Notes under the pieces: generated by a model | What the model was told of the DNA's origin: nothing | Seen by the model: the letters and a program-made list of their open reading frames with translations, nothing else | Database searches by the model: none | Program-made: the position numbers and the translations under genes | Shown here: positions 1 to 9,367 of the stretch, one piece after another | Layout of the letters: each line of letters opens with the position of its first letter | Position numbering within the stretch: the stretch's first letter is position 1 | Source of the DNA: Planctomycetota bacterium | GTDB lineage: Bacteria; Planctomycetota; Phycisphaerae; Phycisphaerales; Phycisphaeraceae | DNA: 9,647 nt | Reading direction: 5' to 3' | NCBI GenBank assembly: GCA_029267795.1 | Contig: JAJUHR010000046.1 | Span: 1-9,647, forward strand

Positions 1-366
1 ACGGGAGAAGCACCCCCGGGCGACCTGTTGCTGAGGGTGAAGGTGGCACCCGACCCGCGGTTTGAGGTTGACGGGCACCATTTGCGCGCCACGCTAAGGG
101 TATCGCCCTGGGAGGCGGCCCTAGGCAGCAAGGTGCCCCTGCCCACGCTCGAAGGCGAAGTGAACCTAACCATCCCGGCTGGGGCGCAAAGCGGCCAGAT
201 GATGCGGTTAAAAGGCAAAGGCCTGCCGCTGCGTGGCGGCGCCGGTCGACGCGGCGACCTGTTCGTTCAACTGAAGATCGTTGTGCCGAAGGACCTCTCC
301 GATCAGGAGCGTGAATTGTTCGAGGCCTTGGCCAGGGCCTCAAAGTTCAACCCCCGCGCCGGCTGA
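1..366 (+). CDS. CbpA/DnaJ-type class II co-chaperone, C-terminal part (5' truncated)
   Basis: The reading frame is open from base 1 to a TGA at 364-366, so the gene begins before the window; the first ATG-like codon inside it is not the start. The 121 residues visible are the second substrate-binding beta-domain of a J-protein. They open with GEAPPGDLLLRVKV, then PRFEVDGHHLRATLRVSPWEAALGS, then the TIPAGAQSGQMMRLKGKGLP stretch and GDLFVQLKIVVP, ending near FNPR. The SPWEAALG block and FNPR-like end resemble E. coli CbpA more than zinc-finger DnaJ, as recalled from the family. J-proteins deliver misfolded clients to DnaK and stimulate its ATPase in the cytoplasm. The J-domain lies outside the window, so the class cannot be proven. 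The clpB gene follows 151 bp downstream, which fits DnaK-system and ClpB cooperation in disaggregation. Family membership is near certain; CbpA versus DnaJ is likely but not proven. Confidence 0.9.
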   Translation, partial: TGEAPPGDLLLRVKVAPDPRFEVDGHHLRATLRVSPWEAALGSKVPLPTLEGEVNLTIPAGAQSGQMMRLKGKGLPLRGGAGRRGDLFVQLKIVVPKDLSDQERELFEALARASKFNPRAG

Positions 367-406
367 CTGAGCTGGCCAAGACGGAGAGCCCTACGCGACG
401 ACCGCC

Positions 407-454
407 GGAATAATCCCTGGAACAACCCTCGGAATAACCCCCGGAAATAAGCCG
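407..454. repeat. Degenerate 12-bp tandem repeat, four units
   Basis: Four consecutive 12-base units can be read: GGAATAATCCCT (407-418), GGAACAACCCTC (419-430), GGAATAACCCCC (431-442) and GGAAATAAGCCG (443-454). The consensus is roughly GGAAYAAYCCCC. The first three units match well and the fourth is weaker. The block fills the middle of the gap between the J-protein stop and the clpB start. The units are too diverged for active slippage, so a relic or a cluster of protein-binding sites is more likely. No function is established. Confidence 0.6.
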
Positions 455-517
455 AGCGGGAGCCCCCGTCCGGCCATGGCAATCCGGGGGCAATCCGGAC
501 TAATAGGCAAGACCCTT

Positions 518-3202
<2,685 letters not shown>

Positions 3203-3234
3203 CCGCCAGCCGAGGCACCCCGCCACGCCCCGGT

Positions 3235-3251
3235 TTGGCAAAAATAGCCAG
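3235..3251 (+). terminator. Weak hairpin downstream of clpB
   Basis: TTGGC at 3235-3239 can pair with GCCAG at 3247-3251 around an AAAAATA loop, with one G-U pair. Flanking GCCC and GGGC could extend the stem across an uneven internal loop. It lies about 30 bp after the clpB stop, where a terminator would be expected. There is no T-run after it, so it is only a weak candidate. Confidence 0.25.
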
Positions 3252-3311
3252 TGGGCTCAGGGCGACTTATGCCTAGCCGTTGCAACGTTTAAGCGACACT
3301 TCCACCTCGCC

Positions 3312-3338
3312 GATAATTTTTGGGGATCACGATATAAC
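3312..3338 (+). promoter_or_regulatory. AT-rich promoter-like stretch before the HD-GYP gene
   Basis: Within an otherwise GC-rich region, this short AT-rich patch contains GATAAT (3312-3317) and TATAAC (3333-3338), both resembling -10 hexamers. TTTAAG at 3288-3293 lies 18 bp before GATAAT but is a poor -35 match. The patch is 28-50 bp upstream of the GTG start of the HD-GYP gene, a plausible place for its promoter. It is suggestive only. Confidence 0.3.
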
Positions 3339-3351
3339 TGCGTTGTCGCCC

Positions 3352-3358
3352 AGGGGAG
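3352..3358 (+). promoter_or_regulatory. Shine-Dalgarno site setting the GTG start of the HD-GYP gene
   Basis: AGGGGAG ends seven bases before the GTG at 3366. It is one of the clearest ribosome binding sites in the window and supports this non-ATG start. The translation from here opens LLVDVRTAKPGM, matching the usual N-terminus of such proteins. Confidence 0.65.
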
Positions 3359-3365
3359 CCGCGCC

Positions 3366-4574
3366 GTGCTGTTGGTCGATGTGCGCACAGCCAAGCCGGG
3401 CATGGTCTTGGCGCTACCGATTTACCACCCCCGCCAGCCGGACTGCATCCTGCTGCAGATGGAATACGCCCTGACGCAGCGGGACATCATCCGCCTGGAT
3501 CAGATGGGGGTCAGCAGCTTCTGGGTGCGTTACCCTGGTCTGGACTTCCTCTCCAAGTTCGTGAACCAGGAGGCGATGGCCGCCCAGGGGGATATCCTCC
3601 GCCAGATCTCCAATACGTTCGAACACGCCCAGCGGCAATCCAACGCCAAGCTGCCCTATCAGGAATACTGTAACTCGATCGGGCAGCTGATCTCCAGCTT
3701 GGTAGGCAACCCCCGGGCTGCGCTCTTCATGGGGGACCTGATCCGCAACAGCGGCAGTGACGACCTGATGCGCCACAGCACCACGGTGACCTACCTGAGC
3801 GTGCTGATCGGCCTGAAACTGGAAGGGTACCTCGTCCGACAGCGTCGGCACATGGACCCGTCCCGCGCCAAGGAAGTGACCAACCTGGGTGTAGGGGCCA
3901 TGCTGCACGACCTGGGCGTGACCCAGCTGCCCCCGGAGGTGCACGAGCGTCGGGTGCAGCTCGACGACGACACCGACCCCGCCTGGCGCGAACACCCCTC
4001 TTTGGGCTACTCGATGGTCCGGGGCCAGGTCGAGCCCACTGCCGCCACCGTCGTGCTCAACCACCATCAGCGGTTTGATGGCACGGGGTACGCCGGCGGA
4101 GACACGCCCATTCTGGAAGGGGAGCGGATCCACGTCTTCGCACGGATCGTCGCCCTGGCGAACGATTTTGACCGCTTGCGAAACCCGTTCAACCAGCCTT
4201 CCCGCCCGACGGTCGTGGCCTTGCGGCAGGTACTGCAGGAGGACACCCTCCGCCGCTACGACCCCCAAGTGGTGCGGGCCTTGCTGGCGGTGGTGCCCCC
4301 TTACCCGCCCGGGATGCTGGTTAGGCTCAGCGATGGGCGATCGGCCGTGTGCATCGACCATGTTCCCAGCGACCCCTGCCGGCCGATCGTGCAGCTCATC
4401 CCGGAGTTCGACAGGCCGCACGCCGTCCCCGGCAAGCCGATGGAGATCATCAACCTCAGCAAGGCCAACCCATCCCTGCACGTCGCCTACGCGGGAGACG
4501 AACCGGTGGCCCGCCTGAATTTCCCCGCCCCCAAGCTGATGCTGGGGGCCGCGGCTTTGTTCGCGGGCTGGTGA
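3366..4574 (+). CDS. HD-GYP-family protein with altered signature residues
   Basis: HD-GYP proteins are metal-dependent phosphodiesterases that break down cyclic di-GMP, or signalling proteins derived from them. This one has 402 residues and starts with GTG. Residues 1-60 form the short N-terminal domain common in the family (TAKPGMVLALPIY). The catalytic core keeps H137 (RHST), H181-D182 (MLHDLG), H210 (EHPSLGYSM) and H233-H234, followed by RFDGTGYAGG. Three signature positions differ from my recollection of the consensus: HDxGK reads HDLGV (lysine to V185), GYP reads GYA (A243), and the aspartate of the AD-x-FD motif appears as N266 in ANDFD. After about residue 315 comes a C-terminal extension (PPGMLVRLSDGRSAV...), also seen in one HD-GYP subgroup. 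No signal peptide or membrane helix is visible, so it is probably cytoplasmic. Fold assignment is firm; enzymatic activity is uncertain, and a binding or regulatory role is possible. Confidence 0.87.
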   Translation: MLLVDVRTAKPGMVLALPIYHPRQPDCILLQMEYALTQRDIIRLDQMGVSSFWVRYPGLDFLSKFVNQEAMAAQGDILRQISNTFEHAQRQSNAKLPYQEYCNSIGQLISSLVGNPRAALFMGDLIRNSGSDDLMRHSTTVTYLSVLIGLKLEGYLVRQRRHMDPSRAKEVTNLGVGAMLHDLGVTQLPPEVHERRVQLDDDTDPAWREHPSLGYSMVRGQVEPTAATVVLNHHQRFDGTGYAGGDTPILEGERIHVFARIVALANDFDRLRNPFNQPSRPTVVALRQVLQEDTLRRYDPQVVRALLAVVPPYPPGMLVRLSDGRSAVCIDHVPSDPCRPIVQLIPEFDRPHAVPGKPMEIINLSKANPSLHVAYAGDEPVARLNFPAPKLMLGAAALFAGW

Positions 4575-4578
4575 TCCA

Positions 4579-4596
4579 CGGCCAGCGGCATGGCCG
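4579..4596. terminator. Hairpin between convergent genes
   Basis: CGGCCA (4579-4584) and TGGCCG (4591-4596) form a perfect 6-bp stem around a 6-base loop. It sits in the 46-bp gap between the stop of the HD-GYP gene and the stop of the opposite-strand hydrolase. Symmetry and position fit a bidirectional terminator, but neither strand has a T-run after it, so it may act only as a 3'-end hairpin. Confidence 0.4.
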
Positions 4597-4620
4597 AGGG
4601 AGCCCAAGAAGCCTGCCCCT

Positions 4621-5493
4621 CTATCGCTGGCTTACGGGCTCGAGCACCCCGGAATCTCTCAAGAACGACTCGATGCGGCCCCAATAGTCGGTCTCGTTTC
4701 CCAGCCCGGGGAAGTCGTTGTGATCGCAGTTGTATTCGATGTACCAGGCGTTAGGCAGGGTGTCGCGCAGTATCCGGCCGAACCTAACGGGGATCACCGT
4801 GTCGTGCCTGCCGTGGAAGATGAGTATGGGGAACCGCGCCTGTGCCAAGGCACGATCGGTATCGAAGGGGTTCTTGAGCAAGAACCGTGGGATGCCGAAC
4901 CTGCGGGCCACGGCGGCGGCACTGGGAAAGGTGGACTGCAGGATCAAGGCCCGGGGCGAGAACCGGGTGGTCAGGTCTGCCGCCACCGCGCCGCCAACCG
5001 ATCGCCCATGAAACACGATCCGCGTGGGGTCGACATCGGGCCTGCGAACCAGCTGTTCGTAGAACCAGACGGCGTCCTCACGGATAGCCGCCTGGGAGGG
5101 CTTGCCCGCGGAGCCTCCATAACCGCGGTACTCGGGCAGGAGCACGCTGCAACCCATCCAGTGGTATCCGTCGGTGAGCCACCTTTGCTGATCGATCGTC
5201 TCCGCGTTGCCGTGGAAGTACACCACCACTGGGCGCGGTCGCGCTGGGGAAGCAATCGCGGCAGGAACAAACCAGGCATCGACATGGCCGTCCCCATCGA
5301 GTGGCCGCCGCCAAACGACCGTACGAGCATCGGCAGGTATCCTGCCCTCGGAAGGGATCAGGAATCTGGGAAAGATCAGCCGGTCTTGCAGCAGGTACAC
5401 CAAGGCCCACCAGATCGCTATCGCGATCAGCAGGACCCGAGCCACGGTGAACAACACGCGCACAGCCACGCCCCCCGTCGCTAGTTCATCCAT
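4621..5493 (-). CDS. Membrane-anchored alpha/beta hydrolase (Bem46/ABHD13-like)
   Basis: This is a serine hydrolase of the alpha/beta fold; the substrate is unknown. From the ATG at 5491-5493 the protein has 290 residues. A hydrophobic helix at about residues 12-35 (VLFTVARVLLIAIAIWWALV) is followed by QDRLIFP, as is usual for the Bem46/YfhR/ABHD13 group, so the enzyme is probably anchored in the cytoplasmic membrane. The oxyanion region is YFHGNAE (about 92-98), with PEYRGYGGS following. The nucleophile is S165 in GRSVGG, the acid D231 in HGRHDTVIP and the base H258 in CDHNDFPG, giving a complete triad. The frame stays open upstream to a TTG at 5559, but the ATG places the helix at the N-terminus as expected. 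No clear Shine-Dalgarno is seen. It is transcribed alone, convergent with the HD-GYP gene and divergent from holB. Fold and triad are sure; the physiological role is not known. Confidence 0.88.
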   Translation of the reverse strand: MDELATGGVAVRVLFTVARVLLIAIAIWWALVYLLQDRLIFPRFLIPSEGRIPADARTVVWRRPLDGDGHVDAWFVPAAIASPARPRPVVVYFHGNAETIDQQRWLTDGYHWMGCSVLLPEYRGYGGSAGKPSQAAIREDAVWFYEQLVRRPDVDPTRIVFHGRSVGGAVAADLTTRFSPRALILQSTFPSAAAVARRFGIPRFLLKNPFDTDRALAQARFPILIFHGRHDTVIPVRFGRILRDTLPNAWYIEYNCDHNDFPGLGNETDYWGRIESFLRDSGVLEPVSQR

Positions 5494-5560
5494 TTCGGTA
5501 TTGTCAAATCCCGCGGCATGCCGAGCAACGCGGCGTCCCCCCGTCTTAACACTCCCCAAC

Positions 5561-5585
5561 TATCATCGGCTTTGTAATCATCGCC
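5561..5585 (+). promoter_or_regulatory. Paired TCATCGSC repeat in the hydrolase/holB divergent gap
   Basis: The gap between the divergent hydrolase and holB starts carries TATCATCGGC at 5561-5570 and AATCATCGCC at 5576-5585. The shared TCATCGSC core recurs at a 15-bp interval. The first copy contains TATCAT, a fair -10 hexamer pointing toward holB. It could be a promoter or operator region for one or both genes. There is no clear -35 element. Confidence 0.3.
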
Positions 5586-5639
5586 TTAACCGCGGCGTGC
5601 CCGCGCCCACGGACGGGTGGGACACTAACATGGGGAGCC

Positions 5640-6776
5640 ATGGCGTGGCCAATCATCGGACAAACGCGGGCTATTGAATCGTTACAGGCTGGGCTGCGCA
5701 GCGGACGCCTGCACCACGCGTACCTCTTCCACGGGCCGGTCGGCGTGGGCAAATTCACCACGGCGGTTTTGTTCGCCCGTGTGCTGTTGTGCCGGGAACC
5801 GCGCCCCGACACCCAAAGGAACCTGGACCCCTGCGGCAGCTGCGAATCTTGCCGGCTGCTCGACCAGGGCGCGGACAGCAGCGGAACCCCGCCGCCCCAC
5901 CCCGACCTGCACGTGGTCACCAAGGAACTGGCGCGCTTCAGCGACGACCCCGCCGTTCGACAGCGCAAGCTCCGGAGCATCCCCATCGAAGTGGTCCGAC
6001 AAGCCCTGATCGATCCGGTCTATCGGGCCCCGCACCTGGGGCAGCGGAAGGTGTTCATCGTCGACGAAGCCCACCTGCTCAACGACGAGGGGCAGAACCA
6101 GTTGCTCAAGACCCTCGAAGAACCCCCCGCTGGAACGATCTTGATCCTGATCATCCCCAGCGAAAGCCACCTGTTCCCGACGATCCGCAGCCGCTGCCAG
6201 CGCGTCGGGTTCTCGCCTCTAACGGAGCGAGCCGTGGCGGACTGGGTCGACCGGCAGAGCGTGGCACTTTCTTCGGATCACCGCCACTGGCTGGTCGCCT
6301 TCGCCGATGGGAGCCTGGGCCGCGCGAAAACAGCGTTAGATTACGGCCTAGCCGAGTGGGCTCAAGACCTGCTGCCTGCGATTGATCGGATGGCCCAAGG
6401 CCGATACCCCTTAGAGCTCGGGCAGCGCCTGACCGAATTGATGGAAGCGTTCGCCAAACGCTGGACGCAAGAGCACGAGAACGCATCCAAGGAAGCCGCT
6501 AACCACCTGGCTGCGGAATTGGTTCTGACCATGATCGCTCAGCATGTTCGGCGTCGGGTCGCCACACTCGCCGCCGAGCTCGAGGTCGACGGACCCGACG
6601 GGTCGATCGCAGCCGAACAGAGGCTTTCCCCCTGGCTGACGGCGATCGACGCCCTGCAGCAAGCCGAAACCGAAATTTCCGCCAACGTTAAACTGGACGT
6701 CGCGGCCGACCGCTTGCTCTCCATGCTGTATCGGGGACTGGCCCCCTCGGGAAACCGGGAAACCGAGGCGGGATAG
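5640..6776 (+). CDS. holB: DNA polymerase III subunit delta' (clamp loader)
   Basis: Delta' is the stator subunit of the clamp loader that opens and places the sliding clamp on primed DNA. The 378-residue protein begins MAWPIIGQTRAIESL, the usual delta' opening. Its P-loop is GPVGVGKFT (32-40), where phenylalanine takes the Ser/Thr position after lysine; delta' subunits often have such altered P-loops and are not expected to hydrolyse ATP. C51, C65, C68 and C71 form the zinc module (CGSCESC). Walker-B-like VFIVDEAH is at 138-145, TLEEPP at 158-163, and the SRC arginine-finger motif at 184-186, which serves the neighbouring DnaX subunit. The C-terminal collar region, from about residue 210, is poorly conserved as usual. 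Between the zinc module and VFIVDE lies a somewhat long segment (about 75-135). A GGGGAG run ends only two bases before the ATG, too close for a good ribosome site. DnaX is excluded by length and lack of the tau-type C-terminus. Confidence 0.93.
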   Translation: MAWPIIGQTRAIESLQAGLRSGRLHHAYLFHGPVGVGKFTTAVLFARVLLCREPRPDTQRNLDPCGSCESCRLLDQGADSSGTPPPHPDLHVVTKELARFSDDPAVRQRKLRSIPIEVVRQALIDPVYRAPHLGQRKVFIVDEAHLLNDEGQNQLLKTLEEPPAGTILILIIPSESHLFPTIRSRCQRVGFSPLTERAVADWVDRQSVALSSDHRHWLVAFADGSLGRAKTALDYGLAEWAQDLLPAIDRMAQGRYPLELGQRLTELMEAFAKRWTQEHENASKEAANHLAAELVLTMIAQHVRRRVATLAAELEVDGPDGSIAAEQRLSPWLTAIDALQQAETEISANVKLDVAADRLLSMLYRGLAPSGNRETEAG

Positions 6777-6929
6777 GCTGAAGCGGCGCCCTTTTAGGTG
6801 TAAAGACGCAAAGAGTATCGCGGTCTGCTCAACCCCCGCCGCCCAAGTACCCGCGTAGAACCGCACGGCGTATCGAGGCAATCGAACGGGATCGACGCGG
6901 GGCCCCAAGGAGCTGGAACGAGGTTTTGG
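6777..6929. other. holB-cls intergenic gap, no gene seen
   Basis: These 153 bases hold no credible coding frame in either direction and no strong hairpin followed by a T-run. An AT-richer patch around 6793-6818 (TTTTAGGTGTAAAGACGC) could contain promoter elements for the cardiolipin synthase gene, but I cannot pick out a -35/-10 pair. The only supported site is the ribosome binding site at the right end. Confidence 0.5.
6920..6923 (+). promoter_or_regulatory. Shine-Dalgarno site of the cardiolipin synthase gene
   Basis: GAGG lies six bases before the ATG at 6930, a standard spacing, and supports that start. A second purine run (AAGGAG) a little further upstream is too far away to be used. 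Confidence 0.55.
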
Positions 6930-8366
6930 ATGTCCTGGCTCGTTCTTCTCAATGTGCTGGAGTGGTTTATACGGATCGCGATGGTGCTGGTGATCCTCCA
7001 GCGGCGGCTGCCCCCCGCCACGTCCCTGGCGTGGCTGAGCATCGTGTTCTTCCAGCCCGAGCTGGGGATCCTCACGTACTGGCTCGTCGGTGAAAACCGC
7101 CTGGCCCAGAAACGGGTCGAGCAGCACCGCCAGATGCTGGCCGCGATGCGCAGCGGGGCCGGCAGCAACGGGAGCCCCACCTCTACCGCCGCACCGTCCG
7201 CTGAGGACCCCCGCCCCATCCCCGTTAGCCGGCAGGCGGAGCGGCTGACCGGCCTGCCGATCATCGGCGGCAACGACGTCCGCCTGATCGACGACACCGA
7301 TGAAATGATCCGGCGGCTAATCGACGATATCGACGCTGCCCGACACCACGTCCACCTGCTCTACTACATCTACGTGCCGGACGAAACCGGCCGACGCGTC
7401 GCCGACGCCCTGCTGCGCGCCGCGAAGCGCGGCGTCACGTGCCGCCTGCTCGCCGATGCGGTCGGCTCCCGGCGCCTATTCAACCGCAAGGGGCTCAGCC
7501 ACCGGCTCAACGCCGCGGGGGTTCGCACCGTCGCGGCCTTACCCGCGGCCCCGCTGCGCCGCAGGTTGGCTCGGGTGGACCTGCGCAACCACCGCAAGCT
7601 CGCGGTGATCGACGGGGCCGTCGCCTACAGCGGCAGCCAGAACATCGTCAACGCCGACTACGGCCACCGGCGCGCGGGGTCCTGGATCGACATGAGTGGT
7701 CGGTTCACCGGCCCGGTCGTGGCCCAACTGCAGTCGGTCTTCCTCGAAGACTGGGCGTTCGAGACCGACGAGGAGTTGCGGGACCAGGACGTGTTCCCCG
7801 CCCTGACCGCCACCGGCACGATGCCCGCCCAGGCCGTGCCTACCGGGCCCAGCCAGGTGTCGGTGGCCTTGCCGCGGATCATCCTGGCAGCCCTCAACGC
7901 CGCCCAGCAACGGATCATCATCACCAGCCCCTACCTGGTGCCGGACCAGTCCACGATGCTGGCCTTGATGATGGCAGCGGACCGCGGGGTCCAGGTAGAC
8001 CTAGTCATCCCCTTCCTCAGCGATCACCCGGTGGTGTCGGCAGCGGGCAGGGCGTACTTCGACCAGTTGCTCGATTCCGGGGTCAACATCTACATGCACA
8101 GCCCGGGCATGCTGCACGCCAAAACCATGACGGTCGACGACTCGGTCACCCTGCTGGGCTCGAGCAACCTCGACATCCGCAGCTTTTACTTGAACTTCGA
8201 GCTCAACGTCCTGATGTACGGCCCGCAGATCACCGAATTGATGCGCCAAGCCCAGGTTAAGTACATCCACGAGGCCAGGCCGATCCGACCCCACCTCTGG
8301 CGGCAACGGCCCAAGATCCACCGGCTGGCCGAGAGCGCCGCGATGCTGCTCTCGCCCCTGCTCTAG
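6930..8366 (+). CDS. cls: Cardiolipin synthase, phospholipase D superfamily
   Basis: The enzyme joins phosphatidyl groups to make cardiolipin at the cytoplasmic membrane, typically condensing two phosphatidylglycerols with release of glycerol. The protein has 478 residues, close to the 480-510 usual for bacterial Cls. Two N-terminal membrane segments (about 3-23 and 32-53) form the PLDc_N region, with the LAWLSIVFFQPELGILTYWL pattern typical of Cls. The first catalytic HKD motif is H221-x-K223-x4-D228 (NHRKLAVIDG), followed by SGSQNI. The second is H396-x-K398-x4-D403 (HAKTMTVDD), followed by GSSNLDIRSFYLNFE. Both histidines, lysines and aspartates are intact. A low-complexity stretch of Gly, Ser, Thr and Pro at about 72-93 links the membrane part to the catalytic part. 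Substrate type (ClsA-like or ClsC-like donor use) cannot be read from the sequence. A different PLD-family transferase is unlikely given the N-terminal domain. Confidence 0.95.
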   Translation: MSWLVLLNVLEWFIRIAMVLVILQRRLPPATSLAWLSIVFFQPELGILTYWLVGENRLAQKRVEQHRQMLAAMRSGAGSNGSPTSTAAPSAEDPRPIPVSRQAERLTGLPIIGGNDVRLIDDTDEMIRRLIDDIDAARHHVHLLYYIYVPDETGRRVADALLRAAKRGVTCRLLADAVGSRRLFNRKGLSHRLNAAGVRTVAALPAAPLRRRLARVDLRNHRKLAVIDGAVAYSGSQNIVNADYGHRRAGSWIDMSGRFTGPVVAQLQSVFLEDWAFETDEELRDQDVFPALTATGTMPAQAVPTGPSQVSVALPRIILAALNAAQQRIIITSPYLVPDQSTMLALMMAADRGVQVDLVIPFLSDHPVVSAAGRAYFDQLLDSGVNIYMHSPGMLHAKTMTVDDSVTLLGSSNLDIRSFYLNFELNVLMYGPQITELMRQAQVKYIHEARPIRPHLWRQRPKIHRLAESAAMLLSPLL

Positions 8367-8391
8367 GGCGGCCCGGGCCCCCGGACCCGCC
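8367..8391 (+). terminator. GC-rich hairpin directly after the cls stop codon
   Basis: GGCGG (8367-8371) pairs with CCGCC (8387-8391), and inside it CCGG (8373-8376) pairs with CCGG (8381-8384), leaving a 4-base loop. The stem begins at the base after the TAG. It has no following T-run, so it could be a factor-dependent terminator or an mRNA 3'-end stabiliser. In such GC-rich sequence a chance stem is also possible. Confidence 0.35.
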
Positions 8392-8421
8392 TCCGGGCAT
8401 GAACGGACCCGCCCTTGCCGA

Positions 8422-8427
8422 TATCAT
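8422..8427 (+). promoter_or_regulatory. TATCAT -10-like element just before the HAD gene
   Basis: TATCAT lies nine bases before the ATG at 8437 in the 70-bp gap after cls. A transcript from here would start at or within a few bases of the ATG and be nearly leaderless. This agrees with the lack of any Shine-Dalgarno. The same TATCATC heptamer precedes dut at almost the same spacing. There is no recognisable -35 element. Confidence 0.4.
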
Positions 8428-8436
8428 CCTGTTCCC

Positions 8437-9297
8437 ATGCGGTACCGGATGATCGCGATCGACCTGGACGGCACGCTGCTGGACCGGCACAACCGCATCA
8501 GCGATGAGAACCTGGCCGCCATCGCCAAGGCCCAGCAGGCCGGCGTCACCGTCGTGCCGTGCACAGGCCGGGGGTGGCGCGAGGCCCGGGTGGTGCTGCA
8601 GGCCCTAGCGGGGGTCGAGCTGGGGGTGTTCGTGACGGGCGCCGTCGTCGGCAAGGTGACCACCGGCGAATCGCTGAACATCGCCGTGATCGAGCCGAGC
8701 CTCGCCACGGAACTGGTCCGCTTCCTCGAGCACCTGCCCGAGGCGGTCCTGGTGTACCGCGACGCCAGCATGTGCGGCCACGATTACCTCGTGACCGGCC
8801 AGGGCGTGCTGACTCAAGCCACGCAATGGTGGTTCGAGGCCACGGGCGCCACCGTGCACTTCCAGCGGCACGTCGGCGAGGGCGACCTGCACCACACCCT
8901 GCGGGTCGGAGCCCTGACCACAGCCACGCGCATCCCAGAACTGAAACGCCAGCTTGCCAACCTGTTCGGCGACCGCATCCTCGTGCAAAGCTTCGAAGCC
9001 GTGCGGATGCCCACGCCGGATCAGGGCGTGCACATCCTCGAGGTGTTCGCCGGCGGGGTCGACAAGTGGCGCGGGCTCCATTGGATCGCCACCCAACGGG
9101 GGATCGCCGCGGAACAAATCGCCGCCATCGGCGACGAGATCAACGACGTGGCGATGCTCCAATCGGCCGGGTGCGGGATCGCCATGGCCAACGCGGTCGA
9201 CCCCGTCAAAGCCGTGGCGGACCACATCACCGACCACCACGACGACGACGGCGTGGCGTACGCGATCGAACGGCTTCTGAGCGGCGAATGGGGCTGA
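8437..9297 (+). CDS. Cof-type HAD-superfamily phosphatase
   Basis: A cytoplasmic Mg-dependent phosphatase of the haloacid dehalogenase superfamily, Cof/type IIB, usually acting on sugar phosphates, flavin-type phosphates or other small phospho-metabolites. The protein has 286 residues, a normal length. Motif I is DLDGTLLD with nucleophile D9 and acid/base D11; motif II is T43 in PCTGR; motif III is K210 in GGVDKWRGL; motif IV is GDEINDVAML with D233 and D237. A type-C2 cap lies between motifs II and III, about residues 80-195. After GIAMANAVDPVKAVADHIT comes the familiar DDDGVAYAIERLL ending. In the stretch after motif II the usual NGA is TGA (VFVTGAVV, about 65-71), which may affect substrate choice. 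The ATG has no Shine-Dalgarno before it. The substrate cannot be predicted from the sequence, and gene context (cls before, dut after) gives no hint. Confidence 0.92.
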   Translation: MRYRMIAIDLDGTLLDRHNRISDENLAAIAKAQQAGVTVVPCTGRGWREARVVLQALAGVELGVFVTGAVVGKVTTGESLNIAVIEPSLATELVRFLEHLPEAVLVYRDASMCGHDYLVTGQGVLTQATQWWFEATGATVHFQRHVGEGDLHHTLRVGALTTATRIPELKRQLANLFGDRILVQSFEAVRMPTPDQGVHILEVFAGGVDKWRGLHWIATQRGIAAEQIAAIGDEINDVAMLQSAGCGIAMANAVDPVKAVADHITDHHDDDGVAYAIERLLSGEWG

Positions 9298-9367
9298 CCG
9301 CCCCCGGAAGCGATCCTTTCTCACGCCTCCGATCACGCTCGGCCGGGCGTTGAGACGCGGGATGGGG

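Noticed and set aside
28..30. TTG at 28 as the start of the J-protein gene
   Set aside because: The frame is open back to base 1 and the upstream residues (TGEAPPGDL) match the family, so the gene simply continues off the left edge.
367..517. CIRCE or other heat-shock inverted repeat before clpB
   Set aside because: I looked for the TTAGCACTC/GAGTGCTAA pair and found none. Only the tandem repeat is present.
3414..4607. A 397-residue - strand frame opposite the HD-GYP gene
   Set aside because: The + strand has a good ribosome site, family motifs and normal length. The antisense frame has no domain.
4720..5484. A 254-residue + strand frame opposite the alpha/beta hydrolase
   Set aside because: The - strand encodes a complete Ser-Asp-His triad and a membrane anchor, while the + strand frame has no recognisable content.
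5671..5859. Altered P-loop (GKF instead of GKT/GKS) in HolB as a sign of a broken gene
   Set aside because: Delta' subunits commonly have non-canonical P-loops because they do not hydrolyse ATP. The zinc module and SRC motif are intact.
6411..7297. Open - strand frames spanning the holB-cls gap
   Set aside because: They overlap conserved parts of holB and cls in antisense, and their sequence shows no domain or plausible start signal.
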